A stretch of DNA of 38,810 bases from Streptomyces sioyaensis (GTDB lineage Bacteria > Actinomycetota > Actinomycetes > Streptomycetales > Streptomycetaceae). Positions 14,544 to 21,739 of this stretch are shown in pieces. The DNA lies in contig NZ_SDIF01000064.1 in the NCBI RefSeq assembly GCF_004122735.1, positions 1-38,810 on the forward strand, given 5' to 3'. How positions within the stretch are numbered: position 1 is the stretch's first letter; each line of letters starts with the position of its first letter. A model generated the notes under the pieces. That model searched no databases, was not told where the DNA came from, and saw only the letters and a list, made by a program, of their open reading frames with translations. Made by a program: the position numbers and the translations under genes.

Positions 14544-16079
14544 TCACTCCGAACACCGGGCCCGGTGTTCGGCCTCCGCGGTGGCGGCGATGTTGCGGGC
14601 CATGCCGCCGAACACTGCGGCGTGGAAGGGCGAGACGGACCACCAGTACGCATGGCCGGTCAGGCCGTGCGGGTGGAACAGGGCCCGCTGGACGTAGCGC
14701 GTCCGGCCCTGGGCGTCGCGGCCGACGGTCAGTTCCAGCCAGGCCAGCCCGGGGAGCCGCATCTCGGCGCGCAGCCGCAGCAGGCGCCCCGGGTCGACCT
14801 CCTCGACGCGCCAGAAGTCGAGGGAGTCACCGACCCGCAGCCGGCGGGCGTCCCGTCTGCCCCGGCGCAGCCCCACCCCGCCGACCAGCCGGTCCAGCCA
14901 GCCGCGCACCGCCCAGGCGAGCGGGAAGGAGTACCAGCCGTTGTCGCCGCCGATGCCTTCGACCACTCGCCACAGCGCCTCGGGCGGCGCGTCCACGGTC
15001 CGCTCCCGCCGGTCGGTGTAGAGGCTGCCGCCGGCCCAGTCGGGGTCGGTGGGCAGGGGATCGCTCGGCGCGCCGGGCACCGCGGCGTTCGACCAGCGGG
15101 TGGCGACCTCGGCGTCCCGCACCCGGCGCAGCGCCAGTCGCAGCGCCTCGTCGAAGGCGATGGGGTGGCCCGGCGGGTCCGGGTCGGGGACGTAACGGGC
15201 GATGTCGTGCTCGCGGCAGACGACCTCGTACCGCAGCGATTCGGCCAGGGGACGGGCCAGGCCGGGCGGTACGGGCGTGACGAGGCCGATCCAGAGGCTC
15301 GACAGGCGCGGGGTGAGCATCGGCACCGGCAGGATCAGCCGTTCGGGCAGCTCGGCGACGTGCGCGTAGCGCTGCATCATGGCGCGGTAGGTGAGCACGT
15401 CGGGTCCGCCGATGTCGAAGGCGCGGCTGACGTCGTCGGGCAGGCGGGCACAGCCCACCAGGTAGCGCAGCACGTCGCGGACGGCGACCGGCTGGATGCG
15501 GGTGCGCACCCAGCTGGGGGTGACCATGACCGGCAGCCGCTCGGTCAGATAGCGCAGCATCTCGAACGAGGCCGAGCCGGAGCCGATGATGACCGCGGCG
15601 CGCAGCACGGCGGTGGGGACGCCGGACGCCAGCAGGATGTCCGCGACCTCGGCACGGGAACGTAGATGGGGTGACAGGTCCTGCTCGGGGATGCCCACCG
15701 GGGCGAGGCCGCCGAGGTAGACGATCCGGCGTACTCCGGCGGCGCGGGCCTGCCGGGCGAAGATCTGCGCGGCCTTGCGGTCGGTGTCCTCGAACCGCCT
15801 GCCGCTGCCCAGGGCGTGCACCAGGTAGTACGCGATGTCGACGCCGTCCATGGCGGTGGCCACCGAGTCGGCGTCGGTGACATCGCCGCGCAGCACCTCC
15901 GTGTGCGCCGCCCAGGGATGGTCGCGCAGCTTCTCTGGGGTCCTGGCCAGTGCGCGTACGGCGTACCCGGCCGTGAGCAGCTCGGGGATCAGACGGCCGC
16001 CGATGTAGCCGGTGGCACCGGTGACCAGGGCGCGCGGGTGCGTCCCCGGCCACGCGGGAAACTCGCCTGCGCCGGACAT
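14544..16079 (-). CDS. SDR-type NAD(P)-binding protein with C-terminal DUF2867 domain
   Basis: This 511-residue two-domain protein starts with an atypical SDR Rossmann domain. It has GATGYIGG (21-28), GDVTDADSV, and VRRIVYLGGLAP in place of the classical catalytic region. A DUF2867/START-like C-terminal part follows from about residue 345 (SLYTDRRERTVDAPPEALWRVVEGIGG, then QRALFHPHGLTGHAYWWSVSPFH). ATG 16079 is chosen because AGGAGG (16088-16093) lies eight bases upstream; a GTG at 16085 would be too close. Members are annotated as nucleoside-diphosphate-sugar epimerase-like, but the reaction is not known. A perfect palindrome sits in its last codons. Confidence 0.88.
   Translation of the reverse strand: MSGAGEFPAWPGTHPRALVTGATGYIGGRLIPELLTAGYAVRALARTPEKLRDHPWAAHTEVLRGDVTDADSVATAMDGVDIAYYLVHALGSGRRFEDTDRKAAQIFARQARAAGVRRIVYLGGLAPVGIPEQDLSPHLRSRAEVADILLASGVPTAVLRAAVIIGSGSASFEMLRYLTERLPVMVTPSWVRTRIQPVAVRDVLRYLVGCARLPDDVSRAFDIGGPDVLTYRAMMQRYAHVAELPERLILPVPMLTPRLSSLWIGLVTPVPPGLARPLAESLRYEVVCREHDIARYVPDPDPPGHPIAFDEALRLALRRVRDAEVATRWSNAAVPGAPSDPLPTDPDWAGGSLYTDRRERTVDAPPEALWRVVEGIGGDNGWYSFPLAWAVRGWLDRLVGGVGLRRGRRDARRLRVGDSLDFWRVEEVDPGRLLRLRAEMRLPGLAWLELTVGRDAQGRTRYVQRALFHPHGLTGHAYWWSVSPFHAAVFGGMARNIAATAEAEHRARCSE
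14549..14572. repeat. 24-bp perfect palindrome inside the 3' end of the SDR gene
   Basis: The arm CCGAACACCGGG is followed directly by its exact reverse complement with no loop. It covers the last codons of the SDR/DUF2867 gene, three bases before the stop triplet. It could form a terminator-like hairpin or a protein-binding dyad. Confidence 0.85.
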
Positions 16080-16164
16080 CTGCACGGCCTCCTCGGGCAG
16101 GTAGCGGGTCGATGACCTGCGACGCCGAGTGTGTCACCGGTGCCACGACGAGGCACCACGGCAC

Positions 16165-16503
16165 CTACGACACCGCGGGCCAGGCCCGTGGCCCGCCCGA
16201 GCGTGACCGGGCGTCTCGGCAGGTGTCGCGGCGTGGCTCGGGCCGCCGTTCACGCTCACGGCCGGCGCCCCGCCCGGCTGCCGGGCCACCGCCACACTCG
16301 TGGCCATGGCCCGGATCCTGGCAGCAGGGCGGCTCAGCGTCCGCGTCACGGCTCGGGTCCAGGCCCAGCATGTCCATCAACATCGACAGGTCGTCCGCGT
16401 TCCGCGCATGGCCGGCCAGTGCCTTCCTGGCGAGCCGTCGTTCCTCGTCACACGGCACGGCGCGCGGCGCGGCGTCTTCGGCACTGCGGTGTTCATCGCT
16501 CAC
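16165..16503 (-). CDS. Small Streptomyces-type hypothetical protein
   Basis: This is a probable 112-residue protein read from GTG 16503. The N-terminal part (CDEERRLARKALAGHARNADDLSMLMDMLGLDP) is a plausible helical domain of a kind common in small actinobacterial proteins. PCCQDPGHGHECGGG then follows, a Cys/His-rich stretch (CC-x5-H-x-H-x-C) that could bind metal. The last 40 residues are Arg/Glu-rich and low complexity. The ribosome site is weak, so the start, and to some degree the gene, are uncertain. I know no function. Confidence 0.5.
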   Translation of the reverse strand: MSDEHRSAEDAAPRAVPCDEERRLARKALAGHARNADDLSMLMDMLGLDPSRDADAEPPCCQDPGHGHECGGGPAAGRGAGRERERRPEPRRDTCRDARSRSGGPRAWPAVS

Positions 16504-16862
16504 CGCTGCATTCTCAGCCGGACCGCGACGCCGTGCCCGTCGAGCGGGCCGACGGCAGTTCCGGGGAATTTCCGCGAGGCCACTGCGCCACACGGGTGGG
16601 CGGGCGCCCCCGACGGGCGGCGACGACGCGGGACCCTCCGCCGCTGCGCGCCGCGGCAGGAGCCGTCCGTTTCCCGTGGCGATGCCGCTGTGCCCCCGGA
16701 CACCGGGTCAGCACGGCGCCGGCGGGCTTCCGGCAGCCGGGAATGCACCGCCACACCGGCCCCCTACCCCGGCAGCGGGCGCCCTGCCGGGCTCCCTGAT
16801 GCAGATCCCCCGGGACGGGACGATGCTGGAGTCGTGGGGGATCGTGGTGAGGAGGACGACTC
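16504..16862. other. Divergent intergenic region, no gene seen
   Basis: These 359 bp separate two divergent small genes and must hold both promoters. Several open frames cross it, but none has a credible start or recognisable protein. No clear -10/-35 pair stands out by eye. Confidence 0.4.
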
Positions 16863-17057
16863 ATGTCCATGATGGACAAGATCAAGAGCATGCTGAAGGG
16901 CCACGAAAGCCAGAGCGACAAGGGCGTCGAAAAGGCCGGCGACATGGTCGACGACAAGACCCAGGGCAAGTACAAGGGCCAGGTCGACACGGGCCAGGAG
17001 AAGCTCAGGGACGAGTTCGGCGGCGGACCGGGCCAGGACAAGCCACCGCAGACCTGA
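16863..17057 (+). CDS. MT0933-like small protein (annotated antitoxin family)
   Basis: This 64-residue hydrophilic, helical protein is read from ATG 16863, with AGGAGG at 16850-16855. The sequence MDKIKSMLKGHESQSDKGVEKAGDMVDDKTQGKYKGQVDTGQEKL fits the family named after M. tuberculosis MT0933. That family is commonly labelled antitoxin and also resembles CsbD stress proteins. No toxin-like gene is adjacent: the downstream neighbour is convergent cspA and the upstream one is divergent. An antitoxin role is therefore doubtful, and a general stress role is at least as likely. Confidence 0.8.
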   Translation: MSMMDKIKSMLKGHESQSDKGVEKAGDMVDDKTQGKYKGQVDTGQEKLRDEFGGGPGQDKPPQT

Positions 17058-17214
17058 GCGGCCCGCCCGGCGGCGGTCACATTCCGCCGTTCCGCCGTAC
17101 GCCGCACGGATGAGCACCGCGCCGTCCGGCCGGTCCGCGCCCGGTGCCCCGGCACTCACGGGGTGCCGGTGGACGGGGCCGATGGGGTGAGGCCGGCGCC
17201 GTACCGCATGCGAC

Positions 17215-17245
17215 GGTGCCCGCCCCGGGATCGGGAGCGGGCACC
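17215..17245. terminator. Hairpin terminator for the cold-shock gene
   Basis: GGTGCCCGC (17215) pairs with GCGGGCACC (ending 17245) around a 13-base loop, 18 bp after the cspA-type stop and in the convergent gap with the MT0933-like gene. Confidence 0.7.
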
Positions 17246-17263
17246 GAGGGGCGGGGCCGCGAA

Positions 17264-17467
17264 CTACGCCAGCCGGATCTTCTCCGCCTGGGGGCCCTTG
17301 TGCCCCTGGGTGACCTCGAAGGTCACCTTCTGGCCCTCTTGCAGCTCGCGGAAGCCCGTGGCGTCGATGTTCGAGTAGTGCGCGAAGACGTCGGCGCCGC
17401 CGCCGTCCTGTGCGATAAAGCCGAAGCCTTTCTCCGAGTTGAACCACTTCACCGTGCCGGAAGCCAT
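17264..17467 (-). CDS. CspA-family cold-shock protein
   Basis: This 67-residue single cold-shock domain contains both RNA-binding motifs: RNP1 as KGFGFI and RNP2 as VFAHYS. The N-terminal MASGTVKWFNSEKGFGFI is canonical. It binds single-stranded RNA or DNA as a chaperone. AAGGAG precedes ATG 17467. A long untranslated region with a strong hairpin (17562-17590) lies upstream, in keeping with the leader control seen in csp genes. Confidence 0.97.
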   Translation of the reverse strand: MASGTVKWFNSEKGFGFIAQDGGGADVFAHYSNIDATGFRELQEGQKVTFEVTQGHKGPQAEKIRLA

Positions 17468-17561
17468 GTCCGTCTCCTTCGTTCAATGGGCTTGAGTCGG
17501 CTTCCGCGTGCTGCGGAACCCGGAGGTGATCGCCCTGGTCCGGAGACGCGCTACACAGCAA

Positions 17562-17590
17562 GGACGCCCGTGAATGCGACACGGGCGTCC
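17562..17590 (-). terminator. Strong hairpin between the carboxypeptidase and csp genes
   Basis: GGACGCCCGTG and CACGGGCGTCC form an 11-bp stem with a seven-base loop, about 95 bp before the csp start and 170 bp after the carboxypeptidase stop, both on the minus strand. It is either the terminator of the carboxypeptidase gene or part of the csp leader. The rest of 17468-17760 shows nothing else. Confidence 0.55.
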
Positions 17591-17760
17591 GGCACTTCGG
17601 AACCACGACAGCTGATCAGGACGCTACACCGAGCAACCCCCGGCAGGCCGCACAACCATGACGGACGCGTCGCCCTTCACCGGCCAAGGCCATCGCGTGT
17701 CCTCCGTATCCCTGACCGATCGGACGGGTGTGCGACGGCCCGACGGTGCGGGCGGAGACC

Positions 17761-19077
17761 TCAGTCGGACTCCCCGCTCACGCTCACGCTTTCGCTCTCG
17801 TTCCCGCCCCTGCTCTCGTTCCCGCTTCCGCTCCCGCTCCCGCTCTCGTTCTCGATCCCGCTCTCGCGCAGCTTGCGCCGGCGCCACCACACCCCGGTAC
17901 CGAGGCCCGCGACGGCGACGAGCCCGATGGCCGACAGCATCCACCAGTACCGCCCCTGCCATCCGGCGTCCGTCTGCGTCCCGATCGCCGCCTTGTGCAG
18001 GGGCAGGGCAGGCTGCCGCTGATCGGGGGAATGCTCCGCTCCGCCGTCGGCATCGCCGGGCGTCCAGGCGGGGAGAGCCCCGACGGGCGTGGTGCGCGGG
18101 GCCGCCTCGAATCCCCAGTCCAGCAGGGTGCGGGTTTCCTCGTAGACGGCGTTCGGGGCCCCGGATTGCGGGTTCATGACGGTGACCAGCAGCGTCCGCC
18201 CGTGGCGCCGGGCCGCGGCGATCAGGGTGTTGCCGGCGTGGCTGGTGTAGCCGTTCTTCACCCCGATCAGCCCGTCGTACGGCCGGACGCCGTGTGAGCC
18301 GACCAGCAGCCGGTTGGTGTTCTGGATGCCGAACGAGTCCGGGCCGCCGTCCATCGGAAGTTGCGCCTTCTTCGTCGCCGCGAAGTGGGCGAAGTCCGGG
18401 TTGTTCAGACCGGCCCGCCCGAAGAGCGTCAGGTCGTAGGCCGAGGAGACCTGGCCCGGCGTGTCGAACCCGTCGGCCGATTCCACCCGCGTGTCGCGGG
18501 CGCCGAGGCGGTGCGCGGTCTCCTGCATGTCGTCGATGGTCTTGTTCCAGCCGCCGTTCATGGCGGCCAGGGTGTGGACGGCATCGCTGCCCGAGCGCAG
18601 GAAGACGCCACGCCACAGGTCATCGACGTGGTACGGCATGTCCTCCTTGAGGCCGGCGAGCGAACTCCCGGCCTCGATACCGGACAGGTCCGCCAGCGAG
18701 ACGGTGTGCACCTCCCCCTGGCCGAACTTCGGCAGCACCGTCACGGCGAAGAGCGTCTTGAGGGTGCTGGCGGGCGGCAGGGGCCGGTGGGCGTTCTTGG
18801 CCGCCAGGACCTTGCCGCTCGCCATGTCCGTCACCATCCAGGACAGGGCGGAGACATCCGGTGGCTCGGGCACGTCCGCCCGGGGCAGGAACTGCACTCC
18901 GCGCCGGTCCAGCCCGTTCTCGGCAACGGCCGGATCGACCAGGTGCGCTCCGGGCCGCAGGTCGTCGATGCCGTTCGGGCCATCGGCGGCTGCCTGGCCG
19001 GGCACGGCACACAGGCCGGCGGCACAAAGGGTGGCGGTGGTGGCGACTCTGACGGGGACCCAACTCACGCGAGACAT
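17761..19077 (-). CDS. D-alanyl-D-alanine carboxypeptidase (class C PBP), membrane-anchored
   Basis: This 438-residue penicillin-binding protein trims the terminal D-Ala of peptidoglycan stem peptides. A signal peptide covers 1-31. The catalytic SxxK is S104-TL-K107 in PPASTLKTL. The SxN motif is SGS (162-164, followed by D165) and the KTG motif is K274-N-G in IGVKNGYTSHAGN, both departures from the textbook set. A C-terminal membrane helix (WWMLSAIGLVAVAGLGTGVWW) ends in RRRRK and a short cytoplasmic tail made of Ser, Gly and Glu (NESGSGSGSG, NESESVSVSGES). The tail is encoded by a CTCTCG/CTCCCG-like low-complexity run. Confidence 0.92.
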   Translation of the reverse strand: MSRVSWVPVRVATTATLCAAGLCAVPGQAAADGPNGIDDLRPGAHLVDPAVAENGLDRRGVQFLPRADVPEPPDVSALSWMVTDMASGKVLAAKNAHRPLPPASTLKTLFAVTVLPKFGQGEVHTVSLADLSGIEAGSSLAGLKEDMPYHVDDLWRGVFLRSGSDAVHTLAAMNGGWNKTIDDMQETAHRLGARDTRVESADGFDTPGQVSSAYDLTLFGRAGLNNPDFAHFAATKKAQLPMDGGPDSFGIQNTNRLLVGSHGVRPYDGLIGVKNGYTSHAGNTLIAAARRHGRTLLVTVMNPQSGAPNAVYEETRTLLDWGFEAAPRTTPVGALPAWTPGDADGGAEHSPDQRQPALPLHKAAIGTQTDAGWQGRYWWMLSAIGLVAVAGLGTGVWWRRRKLRESGIENESGSGSGSGNESRGGNESESVSVSGESD

Positions 19078-19215
19078 GTGGCCACGCTAAAAACGACCCG
19101 GGCGTGGCGCCGTCTGGCATACGCCATCCGATATGCGGGCGCCCCGACTGCCGTACGCGGCGGGCCGGGACCGGCGGTCGGCCCGCCCGTCCCGGCCCGC
19201 GCGGCCGAGTGCCTG

Positions 19216-20172
19216 TCACCAGATCGCGTCGACCCACTCCGGGTGGTCGATGAACGGGTTCCGGTTGTGCTGGTACTTGTCGAATATCACCTGGTTGCGG
19301 TGCTTCTCAAAGGCGTCCGGCGGGTCCTGCTTGCTCCACTGCTTCAGTACGGAGAGCTTGCCGATGTGCGGCTCGGTGCCGTTGCCGACCTTGTCGTTGG
19401 GCTCCAGGTCCGGGAAGCCGTCGCCGCCGTCGTAACGGACGGCCATGTAGAGGATCATGCGGGCGACATCGCCCTTGACCGCGTCCCGGGGCTCGAAGGA
19501 GTCGTCGTCGGTGAAGTTGCCCGGTGCCTCGGCGACCTCCGTACCGCCCTTGTCGAAGTCCTTGTCGCCGCGGGCGCTGTTGACGGAGACATCGGCCGGG
19601 CGCAGGTGGTGGAGGTCGGTGCCGGGGCCGGTGTCGGTGCCGAAGTCGCCGTGGGACTTCGCCCAGACGTGTTCGCGGTTCCAGTCGTTGGGACCGCCGC
19701 CGTTGGCGTCCTTGCTCGCGGACCGGCCGGAGTACAGCAGGATCACGTGCGCGCTGTTGGCCGGGTCCTGGTCGGTGTCCTTGAGCGCGTCCCAGACCTC
19801 GTCGTACGTCAGCTTTCCGGTCTGGGTGGTGCTGATGATCCGGTGCAGTGATTCCTTGAGCGCCGGGCCGGTCTTTCCGATGGCGTCCTTGTAGTACGTG
19901 TCGCCATACGACGCGGCGTCATGCGACGTGGCGATGTGCGACGCGGCGTCATGCGACGTGGCGATGTGCGAGGTGGCGTCATGCGACGTGGCGTCAAATG
20001 CCTGGATCGAATGGGTCGAGTGCGGGGCGATGGGTGCGGCAGCGGCATTGCGGTGTCCGGCCACGGTGGCCGTCGCACTGGCCGGGACCTGTACGACCAC
20101 CGCCGTCAGCACCGTTCCGGTGGCGAGAGCCAGTGCGGTACGGGCGCGACGGGTCACGCGAGTGGTGTCCAC
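19216..20172 (-). CDS. Secreted endonuclease I (EndA/NucM family)
   Basis: This 318-residue extracellular DNase is read from GTG 20172, with GAGAGGA upstream. The signal peptide covers about 1-34 (TALALATGTVLTAVVVQVPASATA). A repetitive spacer with SHDAASHIAT decapeptides (60-88) precedes the nuclease domain. The beta-beta-alpha-Me motifs are NREHVWAKSHG (165-175) and DLHHLRP (186-192), as in EndA/NucM enzymes. It probably degrades extracellular DNA for nutrition or during mycelial lysis. An upstream in-frame ATG at 20286 would add a non-signal extension and is less likely. Confidence 0.9.
   Translation of the reverse strand: MDTTRVTRRARTALALATGTVLTAVVVQVPASATATVAGHRNAAAAPIAPHSTHSIQAFDATSHDATSHIATSHDAASHIATSHDAASYGDTYYKDAIGKTGPALKESLHRIISTTQTGKLTYDEVWDALKDTDQDPANSAHVILLYSGRSASKDANGGGPNDWNREHVWAKSHGDFGTDTGPGTDLHHLRPADVSVNSARGDKDFDKGGTEVAEAPGNFTDDDSFEPRDAVKGDVARMILYMAVRYDGGDGFPDLEPNDKVGNGTEPHIGKLSVLKQWSKQDPPDAFEKHRNQVIFDKYQHNRNPFIDHPEWVDAIW
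19911..19993. repeat. 30-bp coding tandem repeat in the endonuclease gene
   Basis: A 30-bp unit beginning ACGCGGCGTCATGCGACGTG occurs at 19911-19940 and 19941-19970, with a partial third copy to about 19993. It encodes the decapeptide repeat SHDAASHIAT between the signal peptide and the nuclease domain. Confidence 0.9.
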
Positions 20173-20444
20173 GAAGGGTGTCCTCTCCCCGAATTGTGGC
20201 GCCGAGTCGCGAAATGTGGGGGCGCGACCCGCGCCGGCCGTTGGGAAACACGGCCGCAGGCAGCTTTCCATTGCAGGAATCATCACGGTGTGAACAGCGA
20301 GGGAGGGTTATGTGCCCACTCCGTGGCAATCACTGAATTCCGCCGAAAACGCAGCACTGCCGCCGATACCCGGCCGTATGCGCACGGCCAAAAGTGCTGC
20401 CACGCGGACGAGTTGACGCCCCCGCCCGCTTACCTCGACGGCAT

Positions 20445-21074
20445 TCAGGAACTCGGTTTGTCCCACACCCATGCATAGCGCCACAGCAGATGGCGGCGGA
20501 CGCGGCTGCCCGGCAGCATGTCCTGTGCCGCGCGCCGGATCTCACGCCACGTCATGTCGGGATCCTGCATCGGCAGGCCCGATGGTCCGGAATTTCCGCC
20601 GTGGCGCCGGGCGAGGATCCAGGAGGCAGGTAGGCCCGCCCCGCTGATGAGCCAGTCCAGCGGCGTCCCGTTGTTCGCCAGGCCGATGACGGCGAGGCGC
20701 CCGCCTGGCGCGAGCAGAGCGGCCATCCGGCGGACCGCGGCCGTGAAGTCCAGGTGATGGAGGACGGCTACGGCGGAGAGGAAGTCGTAACTGCCGGGAA
20801 GAACGCCGTCCGCCGCCGTCAAGAAGTCCGCCTCGACGAAGGTGGCATTCGGGGTCCGGGCCCCGGCCTCGCGGGCCAGCCGGATCATCGCCGGCGAGCG
20901 GTCCACGCCGGTCACCTCGGGAATCCGCCGCGCGAGTTTGCGGGCCAGCAGGCCGTCACCACATCCGATGTCCAGCGCCCGGGTGCAGCCGTCCGGCACG
21001 GCGCCCAGCACGAGCCGGTGATAGTGCACATTGTGATTCCAGTACGGGTTCGGCACTTCTTCCGGGCTCGGCAT
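20445..21074 (-). CDS. Class I SAM-dependent methyltransferase
   Basis: This 209-residue methyltransferase has motif I ALDIGCGDG (34-41), the acidic motif II VTGVD, and post-I motifs FVEADFL and LSAVAVLHHLD. The hydrophobic segment after LLAPGGRLAVIGLA resembles ubiE/COQ5-like small-molecule methyltransferases. The substrate cannot be predicted. It lies alone between the endonuclease gene and a divergent Pro-rich protein gene. The region 20173-20444 between it and the endonuclease gene shows no other gene. Confidence 0.9.
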   Translation of the reverse strand: MPSPEEVPNPYWNHNVHYHRLVLGAVPDGCTRALDIGCGDGLLARKLARRIPEVTGVDRSPAMIRLAREAGARTPNATFVEADFLTAADGVLPGSYDFLSAVAVLHHLDFTAAVRRMAALLAPGGRLAVIGLANNGTPLDWLISGAGLPASWILARRHGGNSGPSGLPMQDPDMTWREIRRAAQDMLPGSRVRRHLLWRYAWVWDKPSS

Positions 21075-21203
21075 GCGGCCACGCTAGCGAAACAACCGGC
21101 GCACATTGGCCTTATCGGGTGAACTCGCACTTCACTCGCAACCGGACGGGCAGGGTCCGGCTTCCGAAGAACTGACACCTTGTTCATCGAATGCCCCGAA
21201 CCG

Positions 21204-21248
21204 CCGAATCCCCTCGAACCCCCGAATTACCCGAATCCCCTCGAACCC
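21204..21248. repeat. 18-bp direct repeat upstream of the Pro-rich protein
   Basis: CCGAATCCCCTCGAACCC occurs at 21204-21221 and 21231-21248 (period 27), ending 26 bp before the start codon at 21275. Such spacing could be a regulator site, or it may be another local duplication. Confidence 0.8.
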
Positions 21249-21274
21249 TTCGGACCGTGAGTTGTGGAGGCCCC

Positions 21275-21703
21275 ATGTCGCAGTACCGCCCCACTCCCCC
21301 GCCGTACGGTGCCACGCCGGGCTATGTGCTCGCTCCCCCGCGCCCCGAGGAGCGTCTCGGTGCGCCGGCGAACCCGCAGGAGCGCCCGTCCGCGTACCCC
21401 GCGGACCCCGTTCTCCCGCCGCCCCGCCCGGAGGACCGGCTGCACTTCGAGCCGCTGCTCCCGCAGGACCGGCCGCCGGCTCCGCCGCGCCCCGAGGAGC
21501 AGCGGCAGGGACCGGTGGCGATGCCCGATCGCCGCCGGCAGGAGCTCCAGGCCGCGCTCACCGCGGCGGGCGTCGCTCCCGCGGACTGCGATCCGACGGC
21601 CCTGGCGGAGATCGCGAGCCTCGGCGACACCACGGTCGCCGCCGTCATCGGCTGGCTCGGGGCCGCCGCCCGGGCGTCCTGGCCCCGGCCCCGAGCGGTG
21701 TGA
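21275..21703 (+). CDS. Proline-rich hypothetical protein
   Basis: This 142-residue protein starts at ATG 21275 with GGAGG just upstream. Residues 1-85 are Pro/Arg/Glu-rich with a repeated PPRPEERL/PPRPEDRL/PPRPEEQ motif and are probably disordered. Residues 88-135 (RRRQELQAALTAAGVAPADCDPTALAEIASLGDTTVAAVIGWL) form a small helical domain that I do not recognise. There is no signal peptide or membrane segment. It converges on murJ with an 18-bp gap. Confidence 0.7.
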   Translation: MSQYRPTPPPYGATPGYVLAPPRPEERLGAPANPQERPSAYPADPVLPPPRPEDRLHFEPLLPQDRPPAPPRPEEQRQGPVAMPDRRRQELQAALTAAGVAPADCDPTALAEIASLGDTTVAAVIGWLGAAARASWPRPRAV

Positions 21704-21712
21704 CGGAGCGCG

Positions 21713-21739
21713 CTGCCCGGGTCAGCGCAGCCCGGGCAG
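21713..21739. terminator. Bidirectional hairpin at the murJ 3' end
   Basis: CTGCCCGGG (21713-21721) pairs with CCCGGGCAG (21731-21739). It overlaps the murJ stop and can end transcription from both convergent genes. Confidence 0.6.

Noticed and set aside
14457..15665. 402-codon open frame on the + strand opposite the SDR/DUF2867 gene
   Set aside because: Shadow of a clear minus-strand gene. Composition is Gly/Gln/His/Arg-rich and no domain is visible.
20172..20286. Longer N terminus of the endonuclease from ATG 20286
   Set aside because: It would place a polar stretch with cysteines before the signal peptide. GTG 20172 has a ribosome site and gives a proper signal peptide.
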